Made by a program: the position numbers and the translations under genes. 64,000 nt of DNA from Kutzneria sp. CA-103260. Lineage in GTDB: Bacteria > Actinomycetota > Actinomycetes > Mycobacteriales > Pseudonocardiaceae. This document shows, one piece after another, positions 32,627 through 40,243 of the stretch. The notes beneath the pieces were generated by a model that saw only the letters and a list, made by a program, of their open reading frames with translations, made no database searches and was not told where the DNA came from. Location: positions 1,364,001-1,428,000 of the forward strand of contig NZ_CP073318.1 of assembly GCF_018263855.1 (NCBI RefSeq). The letters are read 5' to 3'. Numbering within the stretch: the first letter of the stretch is position 1; every line of letters begins with the position of its first letter.

Positions 32627-34360
32627 GTGCTGACCGCCGAGATGATCGTCGACTCCTGGATCCCGATGACCACGGCCGTGTCGCCGGACGGCCGCTGGGT
32701 CGCGTACACCCAGCGGCAGGTCGGGCGGCCGGTGAGCGAGGTGTGGCTGGCCGGGGGTGACCATCCGCCTCGGCGGCTGGCCGTCGGGACCGATCCGCGT
32801 TGGGATCCTGACTCGTTATCCCTGTGCTACCTGGTCGACGGCGTCGAACTGCACCGGATCACCTTGTCCGGTACGGACATTGTGCTGGTCAACTGGCCGG
32901 CCGGCATCGACAGCCACCTGCCGCTGGTGGACGGTGTGGCGTTTGTCGCCGCTGACTCGCCGGCCCCGGAGATCGAGGTGCGGAGTGTTGTCCGGCCGTC
33001 CCGGCTGCGTTTGGCGGACTCGTCGGGAATCCGTGTCCTGTACGGGGATCGGCACGTAGCCGAGGTCGCGCAGCAGCCAGGTGGTGGGCCGCTGGCCGTG
33101 CTCACGTGGTCCAGCCACGAGGTCGATCCCGGGCTGCTCTCGCCGTCGTTGCACGTCGTCTCGTTGTCGGGGGAGGTGCGTGACCTCGGGCCGGCTGTGG
33201 TCGGCGCGCATTCGCCCGTGTGGCGTCTGGTCGGCGACTGGCGTGTCGCGTACCTCGCGCACACGCCGCCCAGCCTCCAGTCCGGGACTGCCGTGTACGA
33301 CGTCGTCGACGGCAACCTCACCGCCGGGCTGCCGGCCTGCCCGGTCGAACTCGTGCAGATGGCCGACGGTGACCCGCTCGTTGTTGTGGCTTCAGGGCTG
33401 GACACCTTTGTCCGCAGGCTCTCCGGGCCGGTGGTGTCGCGGCACACGGGTCTGGTGGAGGCGGTCAGCGCGGGCGGAGAATCAGTGGCGGCGATCGTCA
33501 GCACCGCTGACGATCCGCCGGACGTGCATTTCCGTGGTGTGCGGGTAACCGACCTGCGGCCCTGGACCCGGGACATCGAGTGGGGCACCCAGCGTCGGTT
33601 CTCCTACCAGGCCTCGGACGGGCTGGAGCTGGAAGGGCTGCTGATCCTGCCGCCGGTTGGCACCGGGCCGTTTCCGCTGGTGACCATCGTGCACGGCGGG
33701 CCGTACGACCGCTTCGCCGACCAGTTCGGGCTGCACTGGGTCCCGTCCGGACAGTGGCTCGCCCTCGCCGGCTACGCCGTGTTCCTGCCCAACCCCCGTG
33801 GCAGCCAGGGCCGTGGGCACGAATTCGCCACCACCGTCACCGGCGCCGTCGGGCAGGAAGAATGGACCGACATCCTCACCGGCATCGACCTGCTCGTCGC
33901 CGACGGCGTCGCAGATGCTGCCAGGCTCGGGATCTACGGCTGGAGTCACGGCGGCTTCATGGCCGCCTGGGCCATCGGACATTCGAATCGCTTCGCCGCC
34001 GCCATCATGGGGGCCGGCGTCACCGACTGGGGCATGCTGGTCGGCAGCGGCGAATGGGGCATGTTCGAGGCTTCGCTGGGCGGTAGCACCGGATGGGAAG
34101 GTGTCGGCCCGCATCGACACGATGAGCTCAGCCCCATCTCCTATGCGGCCAACGTGCGTACGCCGGTGCTTATCGTGCACGGGGCGGCTGATACCAATGT
34201 GCCAGTGGCTCAGTCGGAATACTTTCACCGGGCGCTGCGGTATTACGGCGTTGAGCACGAGTTCGTGGTCTATCCCCGGGAGGGGCACTCGTTTCGGGAA
34301 CGGGAGCATCAGGTGGATCTACACCACCGGGTTCGGGAGTGGTTCGGTCGGTGGTTGTAG
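32627..34360 (+). CDS. S9-family prolyl oligopeptidase-like serine peptidase
   Basis: The ~577-aa protein has an N-terminal beta-propeller-like region (about 1-330) and a C-terminal alpha/beta-hydrolase domain. The catalytic triad is visible: Ser in GWSHGGF, Asp in HGAADTNVP and His in REGHSF. No signal peptide is present, so it is likely intracellular and cleaves short peptides. The start is uncertain: GTG 32627 (VLTAEMIVDSW) fits the family and is 10 nt after a GATAGT sequence that could be a -10 element, suggesting a leaderless mRNA. Confidence 0.85.
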   Translation: MLTAEMIVDSWIPMTTAVSPDGRWVAYTQRQVGRPVSEVWLAGGDHPPRRLAVGTDPRWDPDSLSLCYLVDGVELHRITLSGTDIVLVNWPAGIDSHLPLVDGVAFVAADSPAPEIEVRSVVRPSRLRLADSSGIRVLYGDRHVAEVAQQPGGGPLAVLTWSSHEVDPGLLSPSLHVVSLSGEVRDLGPAVVGAHSPVWRLVGDWRVAYLAHTPPSLQSGTAVYDVVDGNLTAGLPACPVELVQMADGDPLVVVASGLDTFVRRLSGPVVSRHTGLVEAVSAGGESVAAIVSTADDPPDVHFRGVRVTDLRPWTRDIEWGTQRRFSYQASDGLELEGLLILPPVGTGPFPLVTIVHGGPYDRFADQFGLHWVPSGQWLALAGYAVFLPNPRGSQGRGHEFATTVTGAVGQEEWTDILTGIDLLVADGVADAARLGIYGWSHGGFMAAWAIGHSNRFAAAIMGAGVTDWGMLVGSGEWGMFEASLGGSTGWEGVGPHRHDELSPISYAANVRTPVLIVHGAADTNVPVAQSEYFHRALRYYGVEHEFVVYPREGHSFREREHQVDLHHRVREWFGRWL

Positions 34361-34388
34361 AGGGAGGAGGCTGGTTGGGCGTGGGTTT

Positions 34389-34419
34389 GGTCGTGTGCCC
34401 GCGCCGCGCAGTTGCCGTG
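34389..34419. repeat. left 31-bp inverted repeat of the DUF222-HNH element
   Basis: The complement of this stretch reappears at 37661-37691 with one mismatch. It begins 28 bp after the S9 peptidase stop codon. Similarity ends abruptly outside it, which suggests an element end. Confidence 0.7.
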
Positions 34420-34448
34420 GATATGGTGTGAGGGTTTTGGGTGGCTCC

Positions 34449-34568
34449 GGGTGGATTTTGCGCGGAGCCTCTGGGCGATGGCGTATCGAGGCGTCATCGG
34501 GCAGGCTGCGCCTGCCTCGATTCGCGGATCAGCGTATGCCATCGCCCCCCTCCGCGCAAAATCCACCC
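34449..34568. repeat. 120-bp palindromic repeat, left copy
   Basis: The ends form a perfect 19-bp inverted repeat (GGGTGGATTTTGCGCGGAG and its complement). A second paired block GGGCGATGGC / GCCATCGCCC (34473-34482 and 34538-34547) lies inside, so the strand can fold into a long hairpin. The sequence recurs inverted at 37452-37570. Where the two copies differ in the outer stem, both partners change together (C-G here, T-A there). Confidence 0.8.
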
Positions 34569-34652
34569 TCCGATCCGGAGTGGTGAGGGGTTCTTGGGGG
34601 ATCTGCGCTGGTTTCGCTGTGGAGTTGTCAAAGAACGGGCGGGGCGGGTGGG

Positions 34653-35316
34653 TCAGTATTGGTGGGGGTGGGTGGTGTAATGGCGGCCTAGTGGGGTGCG
34701 CCAGTGCAGGGTTCCGTCTTCGTCCAGGGTGGCGGTGTAGTCGCCGTGTTTGAGGTGGTGGTGATGGGCGCAGTAGCCCTTGAGTTGGGTGGCGTTGGTC
34801 TTGCCCTGGGGCCAGGGGGTGGTGTGGTCGAGTTCTTGGATGGGGGTGGTGCAGCCGGGTGCTGAGCAGACTCCACCTGCGTTGAGTTCGGCGAATTGCT
34901 TGATGTCGGCGGTGGGGCGGTACTGGTCTCGGCTGAGTTCGGAGGCACGCCGGTATTCGTCGAGGAGGAGTCCGCGCCAGGGGCCGTGCATGGCCAGTTC
35001 GCGGGCGGAGTCGGCGGCGATGGGGCCGTACCCGTCCAGTAGGCCGGGGTCTTCGGTCAACCCCATTAGGGTCTCCAGGGAGATGGTGACGTGGACTTTG
35101 ACCTTGCGGTCCACCCCGTAGCCCAGGAAGCGGTCGAGGAAGGCGTCGGCGCGTTTCTGGTCGGTGGTGCGGTCGTCCTTGGGTAGCGAGCGGGCGTCGC
35201 AGGTCAGGATGTCGTAGGCCTGGCGGGCGTCGATGGCCGGCAGGATGATGCTGAGCTTGGCCATGCCGTCGGGCAGCGGGGTGAACTCCACCCGCCGGTC
35301 TTCCCGAGCCTTGAGG
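34653..35316 (-). pseudogene. DUF222-HNH endonuclease, C-terminal half (split by IS)
   Basis: This is the 3' part of a gene cut by the IS4-family element. It encodes the end of the DUF222 region and an HNH nuclease domain: CSAPGCTTPIQ, then LDHTTPWPQGKTNATQLKGY and HHHHLKHGDY, with the H-N-H residues intact. If one copy of the 10-bp target duplication and the IS are removed, the frame joins perfectly to the 5' half at 36856-37347. The restored protein would be about 381 aa. No other damage is seen, so the disruption looks recent. Confidence 0.85.
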
Positions 35317-36855
35317 CAATGCCGTTCAGATAAGCGGTCTGTGCTGGTCGGTGTGGTGAACTGACGGGGCGAGGGATGACCGGTACGTTGCCCAGGCGTG
35401 ACGTCGTCTGGGGTGGAGTCGCCACCGAGGCCGCAGGGCCGGTTGACTGACCACATTGGACTGGGTGTGTTGTCCGCCCGGTTCGATCGTGACCTGATCG
35501 AAGAGGTCCTCAACCGCACCGGGCGGCGGGAGAGACGCAGCCGGCGGCTGCCCGCGCACGTGATGATCCGCTATGTGATCGCGATGGGCTTGTTCTTCGC
35601 CGAGTCCTACGACGAGGTGATGCGCCGGTTGGTCGGCAACCTGCGCAAGCTCGGCTCCTGGGTCGATGACTGGCAGGTGCCCACCAAGTCGGCGATCACC
35701 CAGGCCCGCCAGCGACTGGGACCGCACCCGGTGAAGGCGCTGTTCGAGCGGGCGTGCGTGCCGTTGGCCACCTCCGCCACCAAGGGCGCCTGGCTGGCCA
35801 GGCGCAGGGTGATGGCGATCGACGCGACCAGCTTCGACGTGGCCGACACCCCCGACAACGCCGAGCGCTTCGGCAGGACCGGTTCGGGACCAAAGGCGTC
35901 GGCTTATCCGAAGCTGCACGTCGCGGCGTTGGCCGAATGCGGCAGTCACGCCATCGTCGGCGCGGTGCTGGGCTCGGTCCGGACCGGGGAACGTACCCTG
36001 GCCGCCGACCTGGCCGCCTGGGTTGGCCCCGAGATGTTGGTGCTGGCCGATGCCGGCCTGTACTCCTACGAGTTGTTCGGCCGGTTCGCCGCCACCGGCG
36101 CCGACCTGGCCTGGCGGATCGGCGCCTCGGTGTCGGTGGGGCTTGTGCGGTGGCTGCCTGATGGCTCCTACCTGGCCCTGATCTACCGGTCCGGGCTCGG
36201 CGCCGAGCGGCGTGCCCGGCTGGTCGCACAGGCCCACGCCGGCCAGGACATCCAGGCTGACCTGGCACGGCTGGTGCGCGTGGTCGAGTACACCGTCCCG
36301 GACCGCAACCCCGACGGTGAGCTCATCGTCGTGATCACCACCGTGCTGGACCCGCATGAGCTGCCGGCGCTGGAGTTGGCCGAGGCCTACCACCAGCGCT
36401 GGGAAGCCGAATCCGCGCTGGACGAGCTCAAGACCGATCTGCGCGGTCGCGGTGAGGTCCTGCGTTCCAAGACTCCTGACCTGGTCGAACAACAGATGTG
36501 GGGCCTGCTGCTGGCCCACTACGCCATCCGCGGTCTGCTGCTGGACGCCGCCGACCCCGCCGGCTACGACCCCGATCGCATGTCGTTCATCAAGGGTCTT
36601 CGCGTGGTCCGCCGCCAGGTCACCGACCAGGCGGCCATTACCCCCTGAGTACCTGAACGACGCTCACATCGACGCGATCGAGGAGATCCGCCGGCACTCC
36701 AACCCACCGCGCCGCGAGCGTGCCTGCCCCCGCGCCGTCAAACGCGCCCGGCACAACTCCTACCGGGTCAAACGCCTCACCGACGAGAACATCCGCCATC
36801 CCGGCCCGGCTACGCCTCTGCTGGCCTGCCCAAACACCCAAACTTAACGGCATTG
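35317..36855 (+). mobile_element. IS4-family insertion sequence (1539 bp) with 10-bp target duplication
   Basis: The element has terminal inverted repeats beginning CAATGCCGTT at 35317 and ending AACGGCATTG at 36855, with partial matching for a further ~8 bp. It is flanked by perfect direct repeats AGCCTTGAGG (35307-35316 and 36856-36865). Duplications of this length fit IS4-group elements. It carries one transposase gene and splits a DUF222-HNH gene. Confidence 0.92.
35398..36648 (+). CDS. IS4-family transposase (C-terminus in +1 frame)
   Basis: The 416-aa DDE transposase has the first Asp in MAIDATSFDVADTPDN, the second in VLADAGLYSYELF, and the exact IS4 signature Y-x2-R-x3-E-x6-K in YHQRWEAESALDELK. 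The frame ends at TGA 36646-36648 in the context ACC CCC TGA. The conserved C-terminal continuation (EYLNDAHIDAIEEIRRHS onward) lies in the +1 frame up to 36847, inside the right inverted repeat. A +1 shift at CCC-TGA would give about 482 aa. Either it is programmed frameshifting or the copy carries a frameshift mutation in the C run. Confidence 0.9.
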   Translation: MTSSGVESPPRPQGRLTDHIGLGVLSARFDRDLIEEVLNRTGRRERRSRRLPAHVMIRYVIAMGLFFAESYDEVMRRLVGNLRKLGSWVDDWQVPTKSAITQARQRLGPHPVKALFERACVPLATSATKGAWLARRRVMAIDATSFDVADTPDNAERFGRTGSGPKASAYPKLHVAALAECGSHAIVGAVLGSVRTGERTLAADLAAWVGPEMLVLADAGLYSYELFGRFAATGADLAWRIGASVSVGLVRWLPDGSYLALIYRSGLGAERRARLVAQAHAGQDIQADLARLVRVVEYTVPDRNPDGELIVVITTVLDPHELPALELAEAYHQRWEAESALDELKTDLRGRGEVLRSKTPDLVEQQMWGLLLAHYAIRGLLLDAADPAGYDPDRMSFIKGLRVVRRQVTDQAAITP

Positions 36856-37347
36856 AGCCTTGAGGCGGCGTTGGTCGTAGCCGAGAGGGTCGGCTTCGGC
36901 GACGGCTTTGGTGGTGCGCCGGGCCAGTTGGGTTCGGGTGAGGCTTGGGGCGAGATCGACCAGGGCATTCTCGACCTGGGTGACCAGTTCGGGCTTGGCC
37001 AGGTGGACCACTCGATCGTCCACGGTCTCCATTCGCCGCAGGTCGATCTCGCCGCGCCGCAACAGCTCCGCCATCCGAGGCAGCCGGTCGAGCATCGCGC
37101 TGCGGTGCTTCTGGTGCACCATCGACTGTTCCGGCTCGTGAATGGCCATGGCGATCTCGGCGGTGTCCTCGACCTCGTGCAAGAGGCTGAGCCGGACGTG
37201 ATGCAGAGACGCGATGGCCCGGTGAACCAGAACGAGCGCGGTGAGCTTCTGCTCCTCGGTGAGGGTAGCTACATTCGCACCCAGAAGCAGGTCCACAATG
37301 GCCCCCGAGGGCTCCATGGATTCGAGCTCCTGGGTGAGTTCTTTCAT
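36856..37347 (-). pseudogene. DUF222-HNH endonuclease, N-terminal half (split by IS)
   Basis: This is the 5' part of the split gene, starting at ATG 37347 (MKELTQELESMEPSG). It encodes the DUF222 helical region up to QRRLKA, after which the reading frame enters the IS and stops within it (about 167 aa in total). DUF222 proteins are very common, repeated genes of actinomycetes whose job is unknown. The gene lies about 100 bp inside the right palindrome of the putative mobile unit. Confidence 0.85.
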
Positions 37348-37451
37348 GCCTCCAGAATACGCCGATTGAAGATCGAACTCGAATCACTAACGGGTGAATA
37401 TGGGTCGCAACGGAAAGGCGCACACAAGAGCCGCGAACTCTCTCTGTCGGA

Positions 37452-37570
37452 GGGTGGATTTTGCGTGGAGGGGGCGATGGCATACGCTGATCCGCGAATC
37501 GAGGCAGGCGCAGCCTGCCCGATTCTTGCCTCGACTGCCATCGCCCAGAGGCTCCACGCAAAATCCACCC
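37452..37570. repeat. 119-bp palindromic repeat, right copy
   Basis: This is an inverted copy of the palindrome at 34449-34568. The outer arms read GGGTGGATTTTGCGTGGAG and its complement; the C-to-T change relative to the left copy is matched by a G-to-A change in the opposite arm. It lies in the 595-bp stretch without a protein gene between the DUF222 start and the IS110 transposase. Confidence 0.8.
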
Positions 37571-37660
37571 GGAGCCACCCAGTCAATTCACCTCAGTGTC
37601 ACACCGAAGCCCTCTCAACGAAGATCAATCACCACTCCCGACCCCGCCCCCGCCCCCATT

Positions 37661-37691
37661 CACGGCAACTGCGCGGCGCGGGCACCCGACC
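37661..37691. repeat. right 31-bp inverted repeat of the DUF222-HNH element
   Basis: Inverted partner of 34389-34419 with 30 of 31 matches. Beyond it the two flanks lose similarity. The IS110-family element begins within about 50 bp. Confidence 0.7.
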
Positions 37692-37734
37692 CCCACCCCC
37701 GCACTCCACGCCCCCGTTACCTTTTTCGTAGCTC

Positions 37735-37942
37735 CTGATCAAGGAGTCGTGGTCGCCAGGCCCGGCATGACTAACGCCCCCAGTCGAACCCATGATCCGG
37801 GGGGTGGTGTCACCGGACCTGGTGGCATCGAAGGACCGCTGATAGGGACACGGCCGCCCACCGGGCAGGTCTCGTCGTAACGTGGGTGCCGGCCATCGAT
37901 GCTCGACCGGCGACCACACACAACGAACGGACGGCATGACGG
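37735..37942 (+). ncRNA. probable IS110 bridge RNA region
   Basis: IS110-subgroup elements encode a structured bridge RNA in the long left end upstream of the transposase. Its loops pair with target and donor DNA. This region has the right place and length, starts with a CTCCT/AGGAG hairpin, and contains ATAGGGACAC, which is repeated at the right end as expected for a donor-recognition guide. No covariance model could be run, so the boundaries and loops are tentative. Confidence 0.45.
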
Positions 37943-39148
37943 ATGACCAGCGATTTCGGGGTGTTCCTCGGCCTGGACGTCGGCAAGGACGCCCACCACG
38001 CCGTCGGCCTGGACCCTGCCGGCAAGCGGCTGCACGACGCCCCCCTGCCCAACAGCGAACCCAAACTCCGGGCGCTGTTCGACAAACTCGCCACCCACGG
38101 CCCGCTGCTGGTCGTGGTCGACCAACCAGCCACGATCGGCGCGCTGCCGGTCGCGGTCGCCCGCGCCGCCGGCCACCAGGTCGCCTACCTGCCCGGCCTG
38201 GCCATGCGCCGCATCGCCGACCTCTACCCCGGCAAGGCCAAGACCGACGCCCGAGATGCGTTCATCATCGCCGACGCCGCCCGCTCGCTGCCGCACACCC
38301 TGCGCCCAGTCGACGTCGGCGACGACGCCCTGGCCGAACTGGAGGTGCTGGTCGGCTTCGACGACGACCTGGCCGGCGAAGCCACCCGCATCGGCAACCG
38401 CATCCGCGGCCTGCTCACCGGCATCCACCCCGCACTCGAACGCGCAATCGGCCCCAGGATCAGCCACCCGGCCGTGCTGGAGATCCTGTCCCGCTGCGGC
38501 GGCCCCACCGGAATCCGCGCCGCCGGACGACGCAAAATCACCGCTATCGCCACCGCGCACGCACCCCGCATGGGCGACAAACTGGTCACCGCGATCCTGA
38601 CCGCGCTGGACGAGCAGACGGTCACCGTCCCGGGCACCGCCGCAGCCGACACCGTGCTGCCCCGCTTGGCTGACAGCCTGAAAACCATTCTCCAGCAACG
38701 CAAACAGGTCGCTGCCGAAGTCGAGGAGATACTCGACACGCACCCTCTTGCCGGGGTCCTGATCTCGATGCCCGGCATCGGGGTCAGGACCGCCGCCCGG
38801 ATCCTGCTGGAGATCGGCGACGCCTCGGCGTTCAAGTCCTCCGGCCACCTGGCCGCCTACGCCGGCATCGCACCGGTCACTCGCAGCTCCGGCTCCTCGA
38901 TCAAGGGCGAGCACCCCGCCCGGACCGGCAACCGCAAACTCAAACGCGCGTTCTTCCTGGCTGCGTTCGCCGCGCTGTCCGACCCCACCAGCAGGGCCTA
39001 CTACGACCGGAAACGGGCTGAGGGCAAGAAACATAACGCCGCCCTGATCTGCCTGGCCCGGCGCCGTTGCGACGTGGTCTACGCGATGCTGCGCAACCGC
39101 TCCTACTACCGGAATCCCGAACCCGTCCCCGCCGCAGCCGCGGCTTGA
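37943..39148 (+). CDS. IS110-family transposase (DEDD recombinase)
   Basis: The 401-aa protein has the RuvC-like N-terminal domain: GLDVGKDAHHAV with the first catalytic Asp, VVVDQPATIGA, and KTDARDAFIIADAAR with the paired Asp residues. The C-terminal Transposase_20 domain (SMPGIGVRTAARILLEIGD) is followed by the region with the catalytic serine (APVTRSSGSSIKGEHP). It appears intact and potentially active. Bridge-RNA-guided recombination is established for the family; activity here is inferred. Confidence 0.93.
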   Translation: MTSDFGVFLGLDVGKDAHHAVGLDPAGKRLHDAPLPNSEPKLRALFDKLATHGPLLVVVDQPATIGALPVAVARAAGHQVAYLPGLAMRRIADLYPGKAKTDARDAFIIADAARSLPHTLRPVDVGDDALAELEVLVGFDDDLAGEATRIGNRIRGLLTGIHPALERAIGPRISHPAVLEILSRCGGPTGIRAAGRRKITAIATAHAPRMGDKLVTAILTALDEQTVTVPGTAAADTVLPRLADSLKTILQQRKQVAAEVEEILDTHPLAGVLISMPGIGVRTAARILLEIGDASAFKSSGHLAAYAGIAPVTRSSGSSIKGEHPARTGNRKLKRAFFLAAFAALSDPTSRAYYDRKRAEGKKHNAALICLARRRCDVVYAMLRNRSYYRNPEPVPAAAAA

Positions 39149-39169
39149 CAACGACATAGGGACACCCCC

Positions 39170-39517
39170 TCAGAACTGCACCGTCACCCGCACCCGATTC
39201 CCCGACATACGCTCCGCCACAGCGTGCCCAGTCCGCTCCCGCCCATCCAGCTCAAGCGTCAGCGCCCCACCGTCCCCCGTGAAGTTCCGCCACCACTTCT
39301 TGGCGTCCGCGAGCATCACCGTGATGGTCGCGACGTCCCCGGACAGCTTGTACCCGACCGGGGTGCTGAACGTCCGGCCGGACCGGCGGCCGGTGTAGCT
39401 GGCGATCGTGACGTGGCGGCGCACCAGTGGCCCGAGCAGCCGCGACGACCGCAGGGCGAGCACGACGCCGTTGAAACCGGTGACGAATCGTCCGAGCGCG
39501 GTTGTCTGTGGGCTCAT
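39170..39517 (-). CDS. nitroreductase-like, F420-dependent (DDN-type) oxidoreductase
   Basis: The 115-aa protein is a short member of the deazaflavin (F420)-dependent nitroreductase family. It has the characteristic IASYTGRRSGRTFSTPVGY followed by a split-barrel core with AKKWWRNFTGDG. Members reduce diverse electrophilic compounds with F420H2. ATG 39517 is preceded by a perfect AAGGAGG. It is divergent from a TetR gene with an operator-like palindrome between them, so it is probably that repressor's target. Confidence 0.85.
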   Translation of the reverse strand: MSPQTTALGRFVTGFNGVVLALRSSRLLGPLVRRHVTIASYTGRRSGRTFSTPVGYKLSGDVATITVMLADAKKWWRNFTGDGGALTLELDGRERTGHAVAERMSGNRVRVTVQF

Positions 39518-39558
39518 CGTTCCTCCTTGTTGGGTTATCACGAAAAGCGTAACGTCGG

Positions 39559-39580
39559 AAGTGGATTACCTAGTCCACTT
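39559..39580. promoter_or_regulatory. TetR operator candidate
   Basis: A 22-bp palindrome with perfect 7-bp arms (AAGTGGA, 8-nt spacer, TCCACTT) lies between the divergent oxidoreductase and TetR genes. Size and position are typical of a TetR-family operator controlling both. Confidence 0.65.
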
Positions 39581-39598
39581 AGCCCGGAAGTGAGTGAC

Positions 39599-40240
39599 AT
39601 GGACACCGGCGTCTCTCAGATCCGGCCGCTGCGGTCGGACGCGGAGCACAATCGCGAACGCATCGTGGCGGCTGCCGGCGAGCTGTTCGCCAGCCGCGGC
39701 CTCGACGTGCAGATGGCCACCGTAGCCCGGCTGGCCGGCGTCGGCACGGCTACCCTGTACCGGCGCTTCCCGACCAAGGAGTCGCTGGTCGCCGAGGTGT
39801 TCGCGGACAAGTTCGAGAACTGCACCCGGGTCATCGAGGAAGCCCTGGCCGACCCGGACCCGTGGCGGGGCCTGTGCACCGTCCTGGCCAAGGTCGCCGA
39901 GTTGCAGGCCACCGACCGCGGCTTCAGCGCGGCATTCCTGGCCGCGTTCCCGGACCTGCTCGATTTCGGCGACTGCCGCGACCGCGGCCTGCACGTCGTC
40001 GCCGACCTCATCGACCGGGCCAAGCGTTCCGGGCAGTTGCGCGCCGATTTCGCGGTGTCCGACCTGGCCTTGGTCATGACGGCCGTGAACGGCATCGCGG
40101 CCGCCGTGCCGGCGGCGGCGCCGGCCGCGTCGCGCCGGCTCGTCGCGTACCTGCTCACGTCGTTCCGGGCCGAGCACGCCGGGCCGTTGCCGCCGCCCGC
40201 ACCGATCGATCTGGGCGATCTGGTGCCTGGCTGGTCCTGA
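39599..40240 (+). CDS. TetR/AcrR-family regulator
   Basis: The 213-aa regulator has a standard N-terminal helix-turn-helix (IVAAAGELFASRGLDVQMATVARLAGVGTATLYRRF). The C-terminal ligand domain contains the LQATDRGFSAAFLAAFPD segment common in actinomycete repressors of this subgroup. Divergent from the F420-type oxidoreductase gene across about 80 bp. Its own operator is probably the palindrome at 39559-39580. Confidence 0.92.
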   Translation: MDTGVSQIRPLRSDAEHNRERIVAAAGELFASRGLDVQMATVARLAGVGTATLYRRFPTKESLVAEVFADKFENCTRVIEEALADPDPWRGLCTVLAKVAELQATDRGFSAAFLAAFPDLLDFGDCRDRGLHVVADLIDRAKRSGQLRADFAVSDLALVMTAVNGIAAAVPAAAPAASRRLVAYLLTSFRAEHAGPLPPPAPIDLGDLVPGWS

Positions 40241-40243
40241 ACC

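Larger units (their letters stand above)
34389..37691. mobile_element. putative DUF222-HNH mobile element with inverted repeats (IS4-interrupted)
   Basis: A unit of about 1.75 kb, excluding the inserted IS, contains one gene, a DUF222-HNH nuclease. It is bracketed by 31-bp terminal inverted repeats that match at 30 of 31 positions (34389-34419 and 37661-37691). Inside these lie two inverted copies of a ~120-bp palindrome (34449-34568 and 37452-37570). DUF222-HNH genes are the coding content of the REP13E12 repeats of mycobacteria, so mobility of such units is plausible. I see no clear target-site duplication. The boundaries are inferred from where the flanking similarity stops. Confidence 0.6.
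37735..39168 (+). mobile_element. IS110-family insertion sequence
   Basis: The element consists of a ~200-bp noncoding left end, a DEDD transposase gene and a short right end before the stop of the next gene at 39170. The exact ends cannot be set from one copy because IS110 elements lack terminal inverted repeats and leave no duplication. The 10-mer ATAGGGACAC occurs in the left end (37842-37851) and in the right end (39156-39165). Confidence 0.75.

Noticed and set aside
32569-32630. Three copies of CGG(C)TTGTGC in the M64/S9 divergent promoter
   Set aside because: Copies are only 8-9 bp with uneven spacing and one insertion; chance similarity in GC-rich DNA cannot be excluded.
34389-39168. 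A toxin-antitoxin, restriction or other defence system within the mobile island
   Set aside because: Only transposases and the DUF222-HNH gene are present; no methyltransferase, antitoxin, helicase or other defence domain was found.
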